Shown here piece after piece: positions 20,268 to 33,100 of a stretch of DNA of 64,000 nt; position 1 is the stretch's first letter, and each line of letters starts with the position of its first letter. The notes under the pieces are model-generated. The model ran no database searches. It saw only the letters and a list, made by a program, of their open reading frames with translations, and was not told where the DNA came from. The DNA comes from Cladorhizidae sp. MBARI D1340-BT2 (Eukaryota > Porifera > Demospongiae > Poecilosclerida > Cladorhizidae). Position numbers and translations under genes: made by a program. The stretch is taken from the NCBI GenBank assembly GCA_028752905.1, contig JAQNBH010000303.1, positions 1 through 64,000 on the forward strand, in the 5' to 3' direction.

Positions 20268-21055
20268 ACACCAACTAGCATGACAATACAGGTAGGACTC
20301 AACTACCATGGCAGTACAGGTAGGACTACACACCAACTAGCATGGCAGTACAGGTAGGACTACACACCAACTAGCATGGCAGTACAGGAAGGACTACTAA
20401 CCAACTAGCATGGCAGTACAGGTAGGACTACACACCAACTAGCATGGCAGTACAGGTAGGACTACACACCAACTAGCTTGGCAGTACAGGTAGGACTACA
20501 CACCAACTAGCATGGCAGTACAGGTAGGACTACACACCAACTAGCATGGCAGTACAGGTAGGACTACACACCAACTAGCATGGCAGTACAGGAAGGACTA
20601 CTAACCAACTAGCATGGCAGTACAGGTAGGACTACACACCAACTAGCATGGCAGTACAGGTAGGACTACACACCAACTAGCATGGCAGTACAGGTAGGAC
20701 TACACACCAACTAGCATGGCAGTACAGGAAGGACTACTAACCAACTAGCATGGCAGTGCAGGTAGGACTGCACACCAACTAGCATGGCAGTACAGGTAGG
20801 ACTACACACCAACTAGCATGGCAGTACAGGTAGGACTACACACCAACTAGCATGGCAGTACAGGTAGGACTGCACACCAACTAGCATGGCAGTACAGGTA
20901 GGACTGCACACCAACTAGCATGGCAGTACAGGTAGGACTACACACCAACTAGCATGGCAGTACAGGTAGGACTACACCCCAACTAGCATGGCAGTACTGG
21001 TAGGACTACACACCAACTAGCATGGCAGTACTGGTAGGACTACACACCAACTAGA
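20268..21055. repeat. 34-bp satellite array, about 23 copies
   Basis: The period is 34 with the core CATGGCAGTACAGGTAGGAC. A variant with GGAAGGACTACTAACC recurs at about 20390, 20590 and 20730, showing block duplication. The first units (20268-20330) are degenerate. CAGGTAGG in each unit resembles a splice donor. Confidence 0.97.
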
Positions 21056-21181
21056 AGGCCTGGAAATATTGACAGATATTTAAATTAGAAGATTTGGCGG
21101 TAAAAGACTAAAAATACAAAATTAAATTAACGCAATAAAACACACCCACCTTGCACATGTCGTGCGCCTGACACGATCAAG

Positions 21182-21274
21182 TTCTGCTTCCATTTATTTG
21201 TCAAGAAGAGCAAGCCTGCAGATAATGGTGGCTCCTCGGAGTCGTCGGACCAAAGCAGTGAAGCTGGCAGCTGA
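21182..21274 (+). CDS. Candidate terminal exon with acidic Ser-rich tail
   Basis: After GATCAAG (ending 21181) a 30-codon frame reads FCFHLFVKKSKPADNGG and then a Ser/Glu/Asp-rich tail ending SSEAGS and TGA at 21272-21274. A second frame across the same bases is also open (MVAPRSRRTKAVKLAAEE). The acceptor is weak. Its phase does not fit exon c, so it would be an alternative end or belong to another gene. Confidence 0.2.
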   Translation, partial: FCFHLFVKKSKPADNGGSSESSDQSSEAGS

Positions 21275-21386
21275 GGAAGTTGAGCACTGACCAGCCGAGT
21301 CTGTCCAGTTCCTTACACAGCAACAGTGTAGGGCTCAGTGCGGTTGCCGGGCACACACTCGGAGTTCAGTTCTTCTCCCCATGTAG

Positions 21387-21430
21387 GGGTCCATTATGTG
21401 CACATGTGTCGTCTCACGCAACAAGAAAAG
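21387..21430 (+). CDS. Candidate 44-bp internal exon (exon d)
   Basis: A strong acceptor (CAGTTCTTCTCCCCATGTAG, ending 21386) and the donor AAG|GTGAAG at 21431 bracket 44 bp. In the phase left by exon c it reads VHYVHMCRLTQQEK and ends on a codon boundary. If the donor is ignored the frame stays open to 21619. The intron from exon c would contain the G24/C24 pair, the MITE and the 46-bp and 34-bp arrays. Not recognised. Confidence 0.35.
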
Positions 21431-21732
21431 GTGAAGGTCTCCATAACTCTGATTTGCGAGACTATCTTGCCACGCCCACTTTACAGGCACCCGCCAGCTT
21501 TTATTACCCGCCAAATTTTATTAGCCTCTAAATTGATTACCCGCCAAATTTTATTACCCACCAATATCCCAGAAAATGTCAAATGTGTCAAATGTTTTGG
21601 TCGTCAACACTTCCAGTAAGACACGAACAGTTTCAAGCCACTTCTTTACAATATGATAGAAGATGTCATCTTCTTCATGGCTTTCCCCTTCCCTTCAGTT
21701 TTCTACCGATGCCAGCAAGCACTGGCTGGTGG

Positions 21733-23209
21733 CCTCACTCTTAGTGTTCATCCCATCTTCAAGGGAAGCTATTAGAAACCTCCTCTCATAGCCTTACCTT
21801 CACTTACTCTTAGTGTTCAGCCCATCTTCAGGAGAAGCTATTAGAAACCTCCTCTCATAGCCTTACCTTCACTTACTCTTAGTGTTCAGTCCATCTTCAG
21901 GAGAAGCTGCTAGAAACCTCCTCTCATAGCCTTACCTTCACTTACTCTTAGTGTTCAGACCATCTTCAGGGGAAGCTATTAGAAACCTCCTCTCATAGCC
22001 TTACCTTCACTTACTCTTAGTGTTCAGCCCATCTTCAGGGGAAGCTATTAGAAACCTCCTCTCATAGCCTTACCTTCACTTACTCTTAGTGTTCAGCCCA
22101 TCTTCAGGGGAAGCTATTAGAAACCTCCTCTCATAGCCTTACCTTCACTTACTCTTAGTGTTCAGCCCATCTTCAGGGGAAGCTATTAGAAACCTCCTCT
22201 CATAGCCTTACCTTCACTTACTCTTAGTGTTCAGCCCATCATCAGGGGAAGCTATTAGAAACCTCCTCTCATAGCCTTACCTTCACTTACTCTTAGTGTT
22301 CAGCCCATCTTCAGGGGAAGCTATTAGAAACCTCCTCTCATAGCCTTACCTTCACTTACTCTTAGTGTTCAGCCCATCATCAGGGGAAGCTATTAGAAAC
22401 CTCCTCTCATAGCCTTACCTTCACTTACTCTTAGTGTTCAGCCCATCTTCAGGGGAAGCTATTAGAAACCTCCTCTCATAGCCTTACCTTCACTTACTCT
22501 TAGTGTTCAGCCCATCTTCAGGGGAAGATATTAGAAACCTGCTCTCATAGCCTTACCTTCACTTACTCTTAGTGTTCAGCCCATCTTCAGGGGAAGCTAT
22601 TAGAAACCTCCTCTCATAGCCTTACCTTCACTTACTCTTAGTGTTCAGCCCATCTTCAGGGGAAGCTATTAGAAACCTCCTCTCATAGCCTTACCTTCAC
22701 TTACTCTTAGTGTTCAGCCCATCATCAGGGGAAGCTATTAGAAACCTCCTCTCATAGCCTTACCTTCACTTACTCTTAGTGTTCAGCCCATCTTCAGGGG
22801 AAGCTATTAGAAACCTCCTCTCATAGCCTTACCTTCACTTACTCTTAGTGTTCAGCCCATCATCAGGGGAAGCTATTAGAAACCTCCTCTCATAGCCTTA
22901 CCTTCACTTACTCTTAGTGTTCAGCCCATCTTCAGGGGAAGATATTAGAAACCTGCTCTCATAGCCTTACCTTCACTTACTCTTAGTGTTCAGCCCATCT
23001 TCAGGGGAAGCTATTAGAAACCTCCTCTCATAGCCTTACCTTCACTTACTCTTAGTGTTCAGCCCATCTTCAGGAGAAGCTATTAGAAACCTCCTCTCAT
23101 AGCCTTACCTTCACTTACTCTTAGTATTCAGCCCATCTTCAGGGGAAGCTATTAGAAACCTCCTCTCATAGCCTAACCTTCACTTACTCTTAGTGTTCAG
23201 CCCATCTTT
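21733..23209. repeat. 69-bp satellite array, about 21 copies
   Basis: The period is 69; one unit spans about 22021-22089 and contains TCATAGCCTTACCTTCACTT. Variants CATCATCAGGGG and GAAGATATT...CCTGCTCTC recur; the latter occurs at about 22524 and 22938, six units apart. Each unit contains a CCCATCTTCAG acceptor-like word. Confidence 0.98.
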
Positions 23210-23769
23210 AGCAGGCCTACCAGCTCTTTTTTTTTGCAAGGTAGTGAGAGGATCTCACACCAGTTGGGTATCTGCAAGGGCATTACATTGTGATGATCCT
23301 TTACCCTATATGTATTGTTTTATATATAAATATTGGTCGCAAAAAAAACTATTATTACAAAACATATGTATCTGCTAAAACTTACTTGGGAAGGTTCTTG
23401 GGAAGGTTCTTGGTATAAACGATCTAGGTTGCTTATACAGTAGCTCCAGTAACACTTCCAGTGTGCCTCATTCTTCTCCAAGCTGGTAGCACAAAAGAGC
23501 ATTAGAGACAAGGGCATTTATCTTCAAGGAACTATGTATTGTGTGTCTATCTATCTATCATCCCCCCCCCTCGCACATACCCCTTCCCCATGACAGAATA
23601 CCACTACACAACATGCCATACCTCAAGTTAAAAAGTTCATGCGACATAACATGACTGTACTCCGGATTTACTAAATAAGCAACTTCTACACAGTATGAAC
23701 CACACAGTATGAACCCTGCCCCAAGATATATATATGATATATTGTATGTATATATATGCATAGATATAC
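23210..23769. other. Unique spacer with one weak exon candidate
   Basis: At the array's right edge TTTAG (23211) or CAG (23214) precedes GCCTACCAGCTC and a T9 run, with an AAG|GTAGTG donor-like site at 23241. This could be a short exon of about 26 bp. The rest holds a doubled GGGAAGGTTCTT (about 23390), (CTAT)n near 23550, C9 near 23563 and a TATA-rich stretch near 23730. No convincing gene is seen. Confidence 0.4.
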
Positions 23770-24096
23770 TATCAATGTAGAGAACCAACATATACAGTAC
23801 CCTTCACCTATCAATGTAGAGAATAAACATTACAGGACCCTTTATAGAGGGGGAAACATTTTCATGCCCCTTTACCTATCAATGTAGAGAACAAACATTT
23901 ACAGGACCCTTTACCTATCAATGTAGGGAACAAACATTTACTTGACCCTTTACCTATCAGTGTAGAGAACAAACATTCACTTGACCCTTTACCTATCAGT
24001 GTAGAGAACAAACATTGACAGGACCCTTTACCTATCAGTGTAGAGAACAAACATTTACAGGACCCTTTACCTATCAGCGTAACAAACATTTACAGG
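23770..24096. repeat. 39-bp minisatellite, about 8 copies
   Basis: The period is 39 with the core GACCCTTTACCTATCA and TGTAGAGAACAAACATT. The first copies are degenerate, with a GGGGGAAAC-containing insertion at about 23850. The minus-strand ORF (FSTLIGKGSCKC repeats) is an artefact. Confidence 0.96.
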
Positions 24097-24193
24097 CATT
24101 GAGGAGGAGGAGATGATAATACATCTTAGTTGGTGTGACTATTATACTGTGAGGTATTTGTTGAAGACGTTCGCAGGTGAGCACACACCAGAT

Positions 24194-27100
24194 GTGACTA
24201 GAGTTAGTGGACAATGACTAGGGTTAGGGCCTGGACATTGACTAGGGTTAGGGCCTGGACCATGACTAGGGTTAGGTCTTGGACAATGACTACCTGGACA
24301 TTGACTGTGGTTAGGGCTTGGACAATGACTAGGGTTAGGGCTTGGACAATGACTAGGGTTAGGGCTTGGACATTGACTAGGGTTAGGGCTTGAACAATGA
24401 CTAGGGTTAGGGCTTGGACAATGACTAGGGTTAGTGTTTGGACCATGACTAGGGTTAGGGCTTGGACAATGACTAGGGTTAGGGCTTGGACATTGACTAG
24501 GGTTAGGGCTTGGACAATGACTAGGGTTAGGGCTTGGACAATGACTAGGGTTAGGGCTTGGACAATGACTAGGGTCAGGGCTTGGACAATGACTAGGGTT
24601 AGTGTTTGGACCATGACTAGGGTTAGGGCTTGGACAATGACTAGGGTTAGGGCTTGGACAATGACTAGGGTTAGGGCTTGGACAATGACTAGGGTTAGGG
24701 CTTGGACAATGACTAGGGTTAGGGCTTGGACAATGACTAGGGTTAGGGCTTGGACAATGACTAGGGTTAGAGCTTGGACAATGACGGGTTAGGGCTTGGA
24801 CATTGACTAGGGTTAGGGCTTGGACATTGACTAGGGTTAGGTCTTGGACAATGACTACCTGGACAATGACTAGGGTTAGGGCTTGAACAATGACTAGGGT
24901 TAGTGTTTGGACAATGACTAGGGTTAGGTCTTGGACAATGACTAGGGTTAGGGCTTGGACAATGACTAGGGTTATGGGTTGGACAATGACTAGGGTTAGG
25001 TCTTGGACAATGACTAGGGTTAGGTCTTGGACAATGACTAGGGTTAGGGCCTGGACATTGACTGTGGTTAGGGCTTGGACAATGACTAGGGTTAGAGCTT
25101 GGACAATGACTAGGGTTAAGGCTTGGACAATGACTAGGGTTAGGGCTTGGACAATGACTAGGGTTAGGGCCTGGACATTGACTGTGGTTAGGTCTTGGAC
25201 AATGACTACCTGGACATTGACTGTGGTTAGGGCTTGGACAATGACTAGGGTTAGGGTTTGGACAATGACTAGGGTTAGGGCTTGGACAATGACTGTGGTT
25301 AGGGCTTGGACAATGACTAGGGTTAGGGCCTGGACATTGACTGTGGTTAGGGCTTGGACAATGACTAGGGTTAGTGTTTGGACAATGACTAGGGTTAGGG
25401 CTTGGACAATGACTAGGGTTAGATCCTGGACATTGACTGTGGTTAGGGCTTGGACAATGACTAGGGTTAGGGCCTGGACATTGACTGTGGTTAGGGCTTG
25501 GACAATGACTAGGGTTAGGGCTTGGACAATGACTAGGGTTAGAGCTTGGACAATGACTAGGGTTAGGGCTTGGACAATGACTAGGGTTAGGGCTTGGACA
25601 ATGACTAGGGTTAGGGCTTGGAAAATGACTAGGTTTAGGGCTTGGACAATGACTAAGGTTACGGCCTTGACCATGACTAGGGTTAGGGTTTGGACAATGA
25701 CTAGGGTTAGGGCTTGGACAATGACTAGGGTTAGGGCTTGGACAATGACTAGGGTTAGGGCTTGGACAATGACTAGGGTTAGAGCTTGGACAATGACTAG
25801 GGTTAGGGCTTGGACAATGACTAGGGTTAGAGTTGGACAATGACTAGGGTTAGGGCTTGGACAATGACTAGGGTTAGGGTTTGGACAATGACTAGGGTTA
25901 GGGCTTGGACAATGACTAGGGTTAGGGCTTGAACAATGACCAGGGTTAGTGTTTGGACCATGACTAGGGTTAGGGCTTGGACAATGACTAGGGTTAGGGT
26001 TTGGACAATGACTAGGGTTAGGGCTTGGACAATGACTAGGGTTAGGGCTTGAACAATGACTAGGGTTAGTGTTTGGACAATGACTAGGGTTAGGGCTTGG
26101 ACAATGACTAGGGTTAGGTCTTGGACAATGACTAGGGTTAGGGCTTGGACATTGACTAGGGTTAGGGCTTGGACATTGACTAGGGTTAGGTCTTGGACAA
26201 TGACTACCTGGACAATGACTAGGGTTAGGGCTTGAACAATGACTAGGGTTAGTGTTTGGACAATGACTAGGGTTAGGTCTTGGACAATGACTAGGGTTAG
26301 GGCTTGGACAATGACTAGGGTTATGGGTTGGACAATGACTAGGGTTAGGTCTTGGACAATGACTAGGGTTAGGTCTTGGACAATGACTAGGGTTAGGGCC
26401 TGGACATTGACTGTGGTTAGGGCTTTGGACTAGGGTTAGGGCTTGGACAATGACTAGGGTTAGAGCTTGGACAATGACTAGGGTTAAGGCTTGGACAATG
26501 ACTAGGGTTAGGGCTTGGACAATGACTAGGGTTAGGGCCTGGACATTGACTGTGGTTAGGTCTTGGACAATGACTACCTGGACATTGACTGTGGTTAGGG
26601 CTTGGACATTGACTAGGGTTAGGGTTTGGACAATGACTAGGGTTAGGGCTTGGACAATGACTGTGGTTAGGGCTTGGACAATGACTAGGGTTAGGGCCTG
26701 GACATTGACTGTGGTTAGGGCTTGGACAATGACTAGGGTTAGTGTTTGGACAATGACTAGGGTTAGGGCTTGGACAATGACTAGGGTTAGGGCTTGGACA
26801 ATGACTAGTGTTATGGGTTGGACAATGACTAGGGTTAGGTCTTGGACAATGACTAGGGTTAGGTCTTGGACAATGACTAGGGTTAGGGCCTGGACATTGA
26901 CTGTGGTTAGGGCTTGGACAATGACTAGGGTTAGGGCTTGGACAATGACTAGGGTTAGAGCTTGGACAATGACTAGGGTTAAGGCTTGGACAATGACTAG
27001 GGTTAGGGCTTGGACAATGACTAGGGTTAGGGCCTGGACATTGACTGTGGTTAGGTCTTGGACAATGACTACCTGGACATTGACTGTGGTTAGGGCTTGG

Positions 27101-30100
27101 ACAATGATTAGAGTTAGGGTTTGGACAATGACTAGGGTTAGGGCTTGGACAATGACTAGGGTTAGGGCTTGAACAATGACTAGGGTTAGTGTTTGGACAA
27201 TTACTAGGGTTAGGGCTTGGACAATGACTAGGGTTAGGTCTTGGACAATGACTAGGGTTAGGTCCTGGACATTGACTGTGGTTAGGGCTTGGACAATGAC
27301 TAGGGTTAGGGCCTGGACATTGACTGTGGTTAGGGCTTGGACAATGACTAGGGTTAGTGTTTGGACAATGACTAGGGTTAGGGCTTGGACAATGACTAGG
27401 GTTAGGTCTTGGACAATGACTAGGGTTAGGTCCTGGACATTGACTGTGGTTAGGGCTTGGACAATGACTAGGGTTAGGGCCTGGACATTGACTGTGGTTA
27501 GGGCTTGGACAATGACTAGGGTTAGAGTTGGACAATGACTAGGGTTAGGGCTTGGACAATGACTAGGGTTAGGGTTTGGACAATGACTAGGGTTAGGGCT
27601 TGGACAATGACTAGGGTTAGGGCTTGAACAATGACTAGGGTTAGTGTTTGGACAATGACTAGGGTTAGGGCTTGGACAATGACTAGGGTTAGGTCTTGGA
27701 CAATGACTAGGGTTAGGTCCTGGACATTGACTAGGGTTAGGGCTTGGACAATGACTAGGGTTAGAGCTTGGACAATGACTAGGGTTAGTGCTTGGACAAT
27801 GACTAGGGTTAGTGCTTGGACAATGACTACGGTTAAGGCTTGTATAATGACTAGGTTTATGGCTTTGACAATGACTAGGGTTAGGGCTTGGAAAATGACT
27901 AGGTTTAGGGCTTGGACAATGACTAAGGTTACGGCCTTGACCATGACTAGGGTTAGGGCTTGGACCATGAATAGGGTTAGGGCTTGGACAATGACTAGGA
28001 TTAGGGCTTGGACCATGACTAGTGTTAACCTCAACAATGACTAGGGTTAGGAGTTTGACTAAGGCTAGGATTAGGGGTTTGACATTGACCATGTTTTGGG
28101 CATGGACAAAAGCTAGGGTTAGGGCTTGTCAATGACTAGGGTTAGGGCTTGGACAATGACTAGAGTTAGGGCTTGGACAATGACTAGGGTTAGGGGGCTT
28201 GGACCATGACTAGGGTTAGGGCTTGGACAATGACTAGGGTTAGGGCTTGGACAATGACTAGGGTTAGGGCTTGGACTATGACTAGGGCTAGGGCTTGGAC
28301 CATGACTAGGGTTAGGGCTTGGACAATGACTAGGGTTAGGGCTTGGACAATGACTAGGGTTAGGGCTTGGACAATGACTAGGGTTAGGGCTTGGACAATG
28401 ACTAGGGTTAGGGCTTGGACAATGACTAGGGTTAGTACCTCAACAATGACTACGGTTAGGAGTTTGACTAAGGCTAGGATTAGGGGTTTGACATTGACCA
28501 TGTTTTGGGCATGGACAAAAGCTAGGGTTAGGGCTTGTCAATGACTAGGGCTAGGGCTTGGACCATGACTAGGGTTAGGGCTTGGACCATGACTAGGGTT
28601 AGGGCTTGGACAATGACTAGAGTTTGGGCTTGGACAATGACTAGGGTTAGGGCTTGGACAATGACTAGGGTTAGGGCTTGGACAATGACTAGGGTAGGGC
28701 TTGGATTATGACTAGGGTTAGGGCTTGGACAATGACTAGAATTATTGCTTGGACAATGACTATGTTTAGGGCTTGGACTATGACTAGGGCTAGGGCTTGG
28801 ACCATGACTAGGGTTAGGGGGCTTGGACCATGACTAGGGTTAGGGCTTGGACAATGACTAGGGTTAGGGCTTGGACAATGACTAGGGTTAGGGCTTGGAC
28901 TATGACTAGGGCTAGGGCTTGGACCATGACTAGGGTTATGGCTTGGACAATGACTAGGGTTAGGGTTTGGACAATGACTAGGGTTAGGGCTTGGACAATG
29001 ACTAGGGTTAGGGCTTGGACAATGACTAGGGTTAGGGCTTGGACAATGACTAGGGTTAGGGCTTGGACAATGATTAGGGTTAGGGCTTGTACCATGACTA
29101 GGGTTAGGGCTTGGACCATGACTAGGGTTAGGGCTTGGACAATGACTAGGGTTAGGGCTTGGACAATGACTAGGGTTAGGGCTTGGACAATGACTAGGGT
29201 TAGGGCTTGGACAATGACTAGGGTTGGGCTTGGATTATGACTAGGGTTAGGGCTTGGACAATGACTAGAATTATTGCTTGGACAATGACTATTAGGGCTT
29301 GGACTATGACTAGGGCTAGGGCTTGAACCATGACATGGGTTAGGGCTTGGACCATGACTAGGGTTAGGGCTTGGACAATGACTAGGGTTAGGGCTTTGAC
29401 AATGACTAGGGTTAGGGCTTGGACAATGACTAGGGTTAGGGCTTGGAACATGACTAGGGTTAGGGCTTGGACAATGACTAGGGTTAGTGCTTGGACAATG
29501 ACTAGGGTTAGGACTTGGACAATGACTAGGGTTAGGGCTTGGACAATGACTAGGGTTAGGGCTTGGACAATGACTAGGGTTAGGGTTTGGACAATGACTA
29601 GGGTTAGGGCTTGGACAATGACTAGGGTTAGGGCTTGAACAATGACTAGGTTTAGTGTTTGGACAATGACTAGGGTTAGGGCTTGGACAATGACTAGGGT
29701 TAGTGCTTGGACAATGACTAGGGTTAGTGCTTGGACAATGACTAGGGTTAGGGCTTGGACATTGACTGTGGTTAGGGCTTGGACAATGACTAGGGTTAGG
29801 GCCTGGACATTGACTGTGGTTAGGGCTTGGACAATGACTAGGGTTAGGGCTTAGAAATGACTAGGGTTAGAGCTTGGACAATGACTAGGGTTAGTGCTTG
29901 GACAATGACTAGGGTTAGGGCTTGGACAATGACTAGGGTTAGGGCTTGGACAATGACTAGGGTTAGGGCTTGGACAATGACTAGGGTTAGTGCTTGGACA
30001 ATGACTAAGGTTAGGGCTTGGATTATTACTAGGGTTAGGGCTTGGACAATGACTAGGGTTAGTGCTTGGACAATGACTAGGGTTAGTGCTTGGACAATGA

Positions 30101-33100
30101 CTAGGGTTAGGGCTTGGACATTGACTGTGGTTAGGGCTTGGACAATGACTAGGGTTAGGGCCTGGACATTGACTGTGGTTAGGGCTTGGACAATGACTAG
30201 GGTTAGGGCTTAGAAATGACTAGGGTTAGAGCTTGGACAATGACTAGGGTTAGTGCTTGGACAATGACTAGGGTTAGGGCTTGGACAATGACTAGGGTTA
30301 GGGCTTGGACAATGACTAGGGTTAGGGCTTGGATTATTACTACGGTTAAGGCTTGTATAATGACTATGTTTATGGCTTTGACAATGACTAGGGTTAGGGC
30401 TTGGAAAATGACTAGGTTAAGGCTTGGACAATGACTAAGGTTACAGCCTTGACCATGACTAGGGTTAGGGCTTGGACCATGAATAGGGTTAGGGCTTGGA
30501 CAATGACTAGGGTTAGGGCTTGGACAATGACTAGGGTTAGGGCTTGGACAATGACTAGGGTTAGGGCTTTGACAATGACTAGGGTCAGGGCTTGAACAAT
30601 GAATAGGGTTAGTGTTTGGACCATGACTAGGGTTAGGGCTTGGACAATGACTAGGGTTAGGGCTTGGACAATGACTAGGGTTAGGGCTTGGACAATGACT
30701 AGGGTTAGGGCTTGGACAATGACTAGGGTTAGGGCTTGGACAATGACTAGGGTTAGGGCTTGGACAATGACTAGGGTTAGAGCTTGGACAATGACTAGGG
30801 TTAGGGCTTGGACAATGACTAGGGTTAGAGTAGGACAATGACTAGGGTTAGGGCTTGGACAATGACTAGGGTTAGGGTTTGGACAATGACTAGGGTTAGG
30901 GCTTGGACAATGACTAGGGTTAGGGCTTGGACAATGACTAGGGTTAGGGCTTGGACAATGACTAGGGTTAGAGCTTGGACAATGACTAGGGTTAGGGCTT
31001 GGACAATGACTAGGGTTAGAGTTGGACAATGACTAGGTTAGGGCTTGGACAATGACTAGGGTTAGGGTTTGGACAATGACTAGGGTTAGGGCTCGGACAA
31101 TGACTAGGGTTAGGGCTTGAACAATGACTAGGGTTAGTGTTTGGACCATGACTAGGGTTAGGGCTTGGACAATGACTAGGGTTAGGGTTTGGACAATGAC
31201 TAGGGTTAGGGCTTGGACAATGACTAGGGTTAGGGCTTGAACAATGACTAGGGTTAGTGTTTGGACAATGACTAGGGTTAGGGCTTGGACAATGACTAGG
31301 GTTAGGTCTTGGACAATGACTAGGGTTAGGGCTTGGACATTGACTAGGGTTAGGGCTTGGACATTGACTAGGGTTAGGTCTTGGACAATGACTACCTGGA
31401 CAATGACTAGAGTTAGGGCTTGAACAATGACTAGGGTTAGTGTTTGGACAATGACTAGGGTTAGGTCTTGGACAATGACTAGGGTTAGGGCTTGGACAAT
31501 GACTAGGGTTATGGGTTGGACAATGACTAGGGTTAGGTCTTGGACAATGACTAGGGTTAGGTCTTGGACAATGACTAGGGTTAGGGCCTGGACATTGACT
31601 GTGGTTAGGGCTTGGACAATGACTAGGGTTAGGGCTTGGACAATGACTAGGGTTAGAGCTTGGACAATGACTAGGGTTAAGGCTTGGACAATGACTAGGG
31701 TTAGGGCTTGGACAATGACTAGGGTTAGGGCCTGGACATTGACTGTGGTTAGGTCTTGGACAATGACTACCTGGACATTGACTGTGGTTAGGGCTTGGAC
31801 AATGACTAGGGTTAGGGTTTGGACAATGACTAGGGTTAGGGCTTGGACAATGACTGTGGTTAGGGCTTGGACAATGACTAGGGTTAGGGCCTGGACATTG
31901 ACTGTGGTTAGGGCTTGGACCATGACTAGGGTTAGGGCTTGGACAATGACTAGGGTTAGGGCTTGGACAATGACTAGGGTTAGGGCTTGGACAATGACTA
32001 GGGTTAGGGCTTGGACAATGACTAGAGTTTGGGCTTGGACAATGACTAGGGTTAAGGCTTGGACAATGACTAGGGTTAGGGCTTGGACAATGACTAGGGT
32101 AGGGCTTTGATTATGACTAGGGTTAGGGCTTGGACAATGACTAGAATTATTGCTTGGACAATGACTATGTTTAGGGCTTGGACTATGACTAGGGCTAGGG
32201 CTTGGACCATGACTAGGGTTAGGGGGCTTGGACCATGACTAGGGTTAGGGCTTGGACAATGACTAGGGTTAGGGCTTGGACAATGACTAGGGTTAGGGCT
32301 TGGACTATGACTAGGGCTAGGGCTTGGACCATGACTAGGGTTATGGCTTGGACAATGACTAGGGCTAGGGCTTGGACCATGACTAGGGTTAGGGCTTGGA
32401 CCATGACTAGGGTTAGGGCTTGGACAATGACTAGGGTTAGGGCTTGGACAATGACTAGGGTTAGGGCTTGGACAATGACTAGGGTTAGGGCTTGGACAAT
32501 GACTAGGGTTGGGCTTGGATTATGACTAGGGTTAGGGCTTGGACAATGACTAGAATTATTGCTTGGACAATGACTATTAGGGCTTGGACTATGACTAGGG
32601 CTAGGGCTTGAACCATGACATGGGTTAGGGCTTGGACCATGACTAGGGTTAGGGCTTGGACAATGACTAGGGTTAGGGCTTTGACAATGACTAGGGTTAG
32701 GGCTTGGACAATGACTAGGGTTAGGGCTTGGAACATGACTAGGGTTAGGGCTTGGACAATGACTAGGGTTAGTGCTTGGACAATGACTAGGGTTAGGACT
32801 TGGACAATGACTAGGGTTAGGGCTTGGACAATGACTAGGGTTAGGGCTTGGACAATGACTAGGGTTAGGGTTTGGACAATGACTAGGGTTAGGGCTTGGA
32901 CAATGACTAGGGTTAGGGCTTGAACAATGACTAGGTTTAGTGTTTGGACAATGACTAGGGTTAGGGCTTGGACAATGACTAGGGTTAGTGCTTGGACAAT
33001 GACTAGGGTTAGGTCCTGGACATTGACTGTGGTTAGGGCTTGGACAATGACTAGGGTTAGGGCCTGGACATTGACTGTGGTTAGGGCTTGGACAATGACT

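Noticed and set aside
24142..28092. 1316-codon minus-strand ORF of octapeptide repeats
   Set aside because: It is the translation of the 24-bp satellite; the period is divisible by three, so all frames stay open, and the frame switches between unrelated octapeptides at unit indels.
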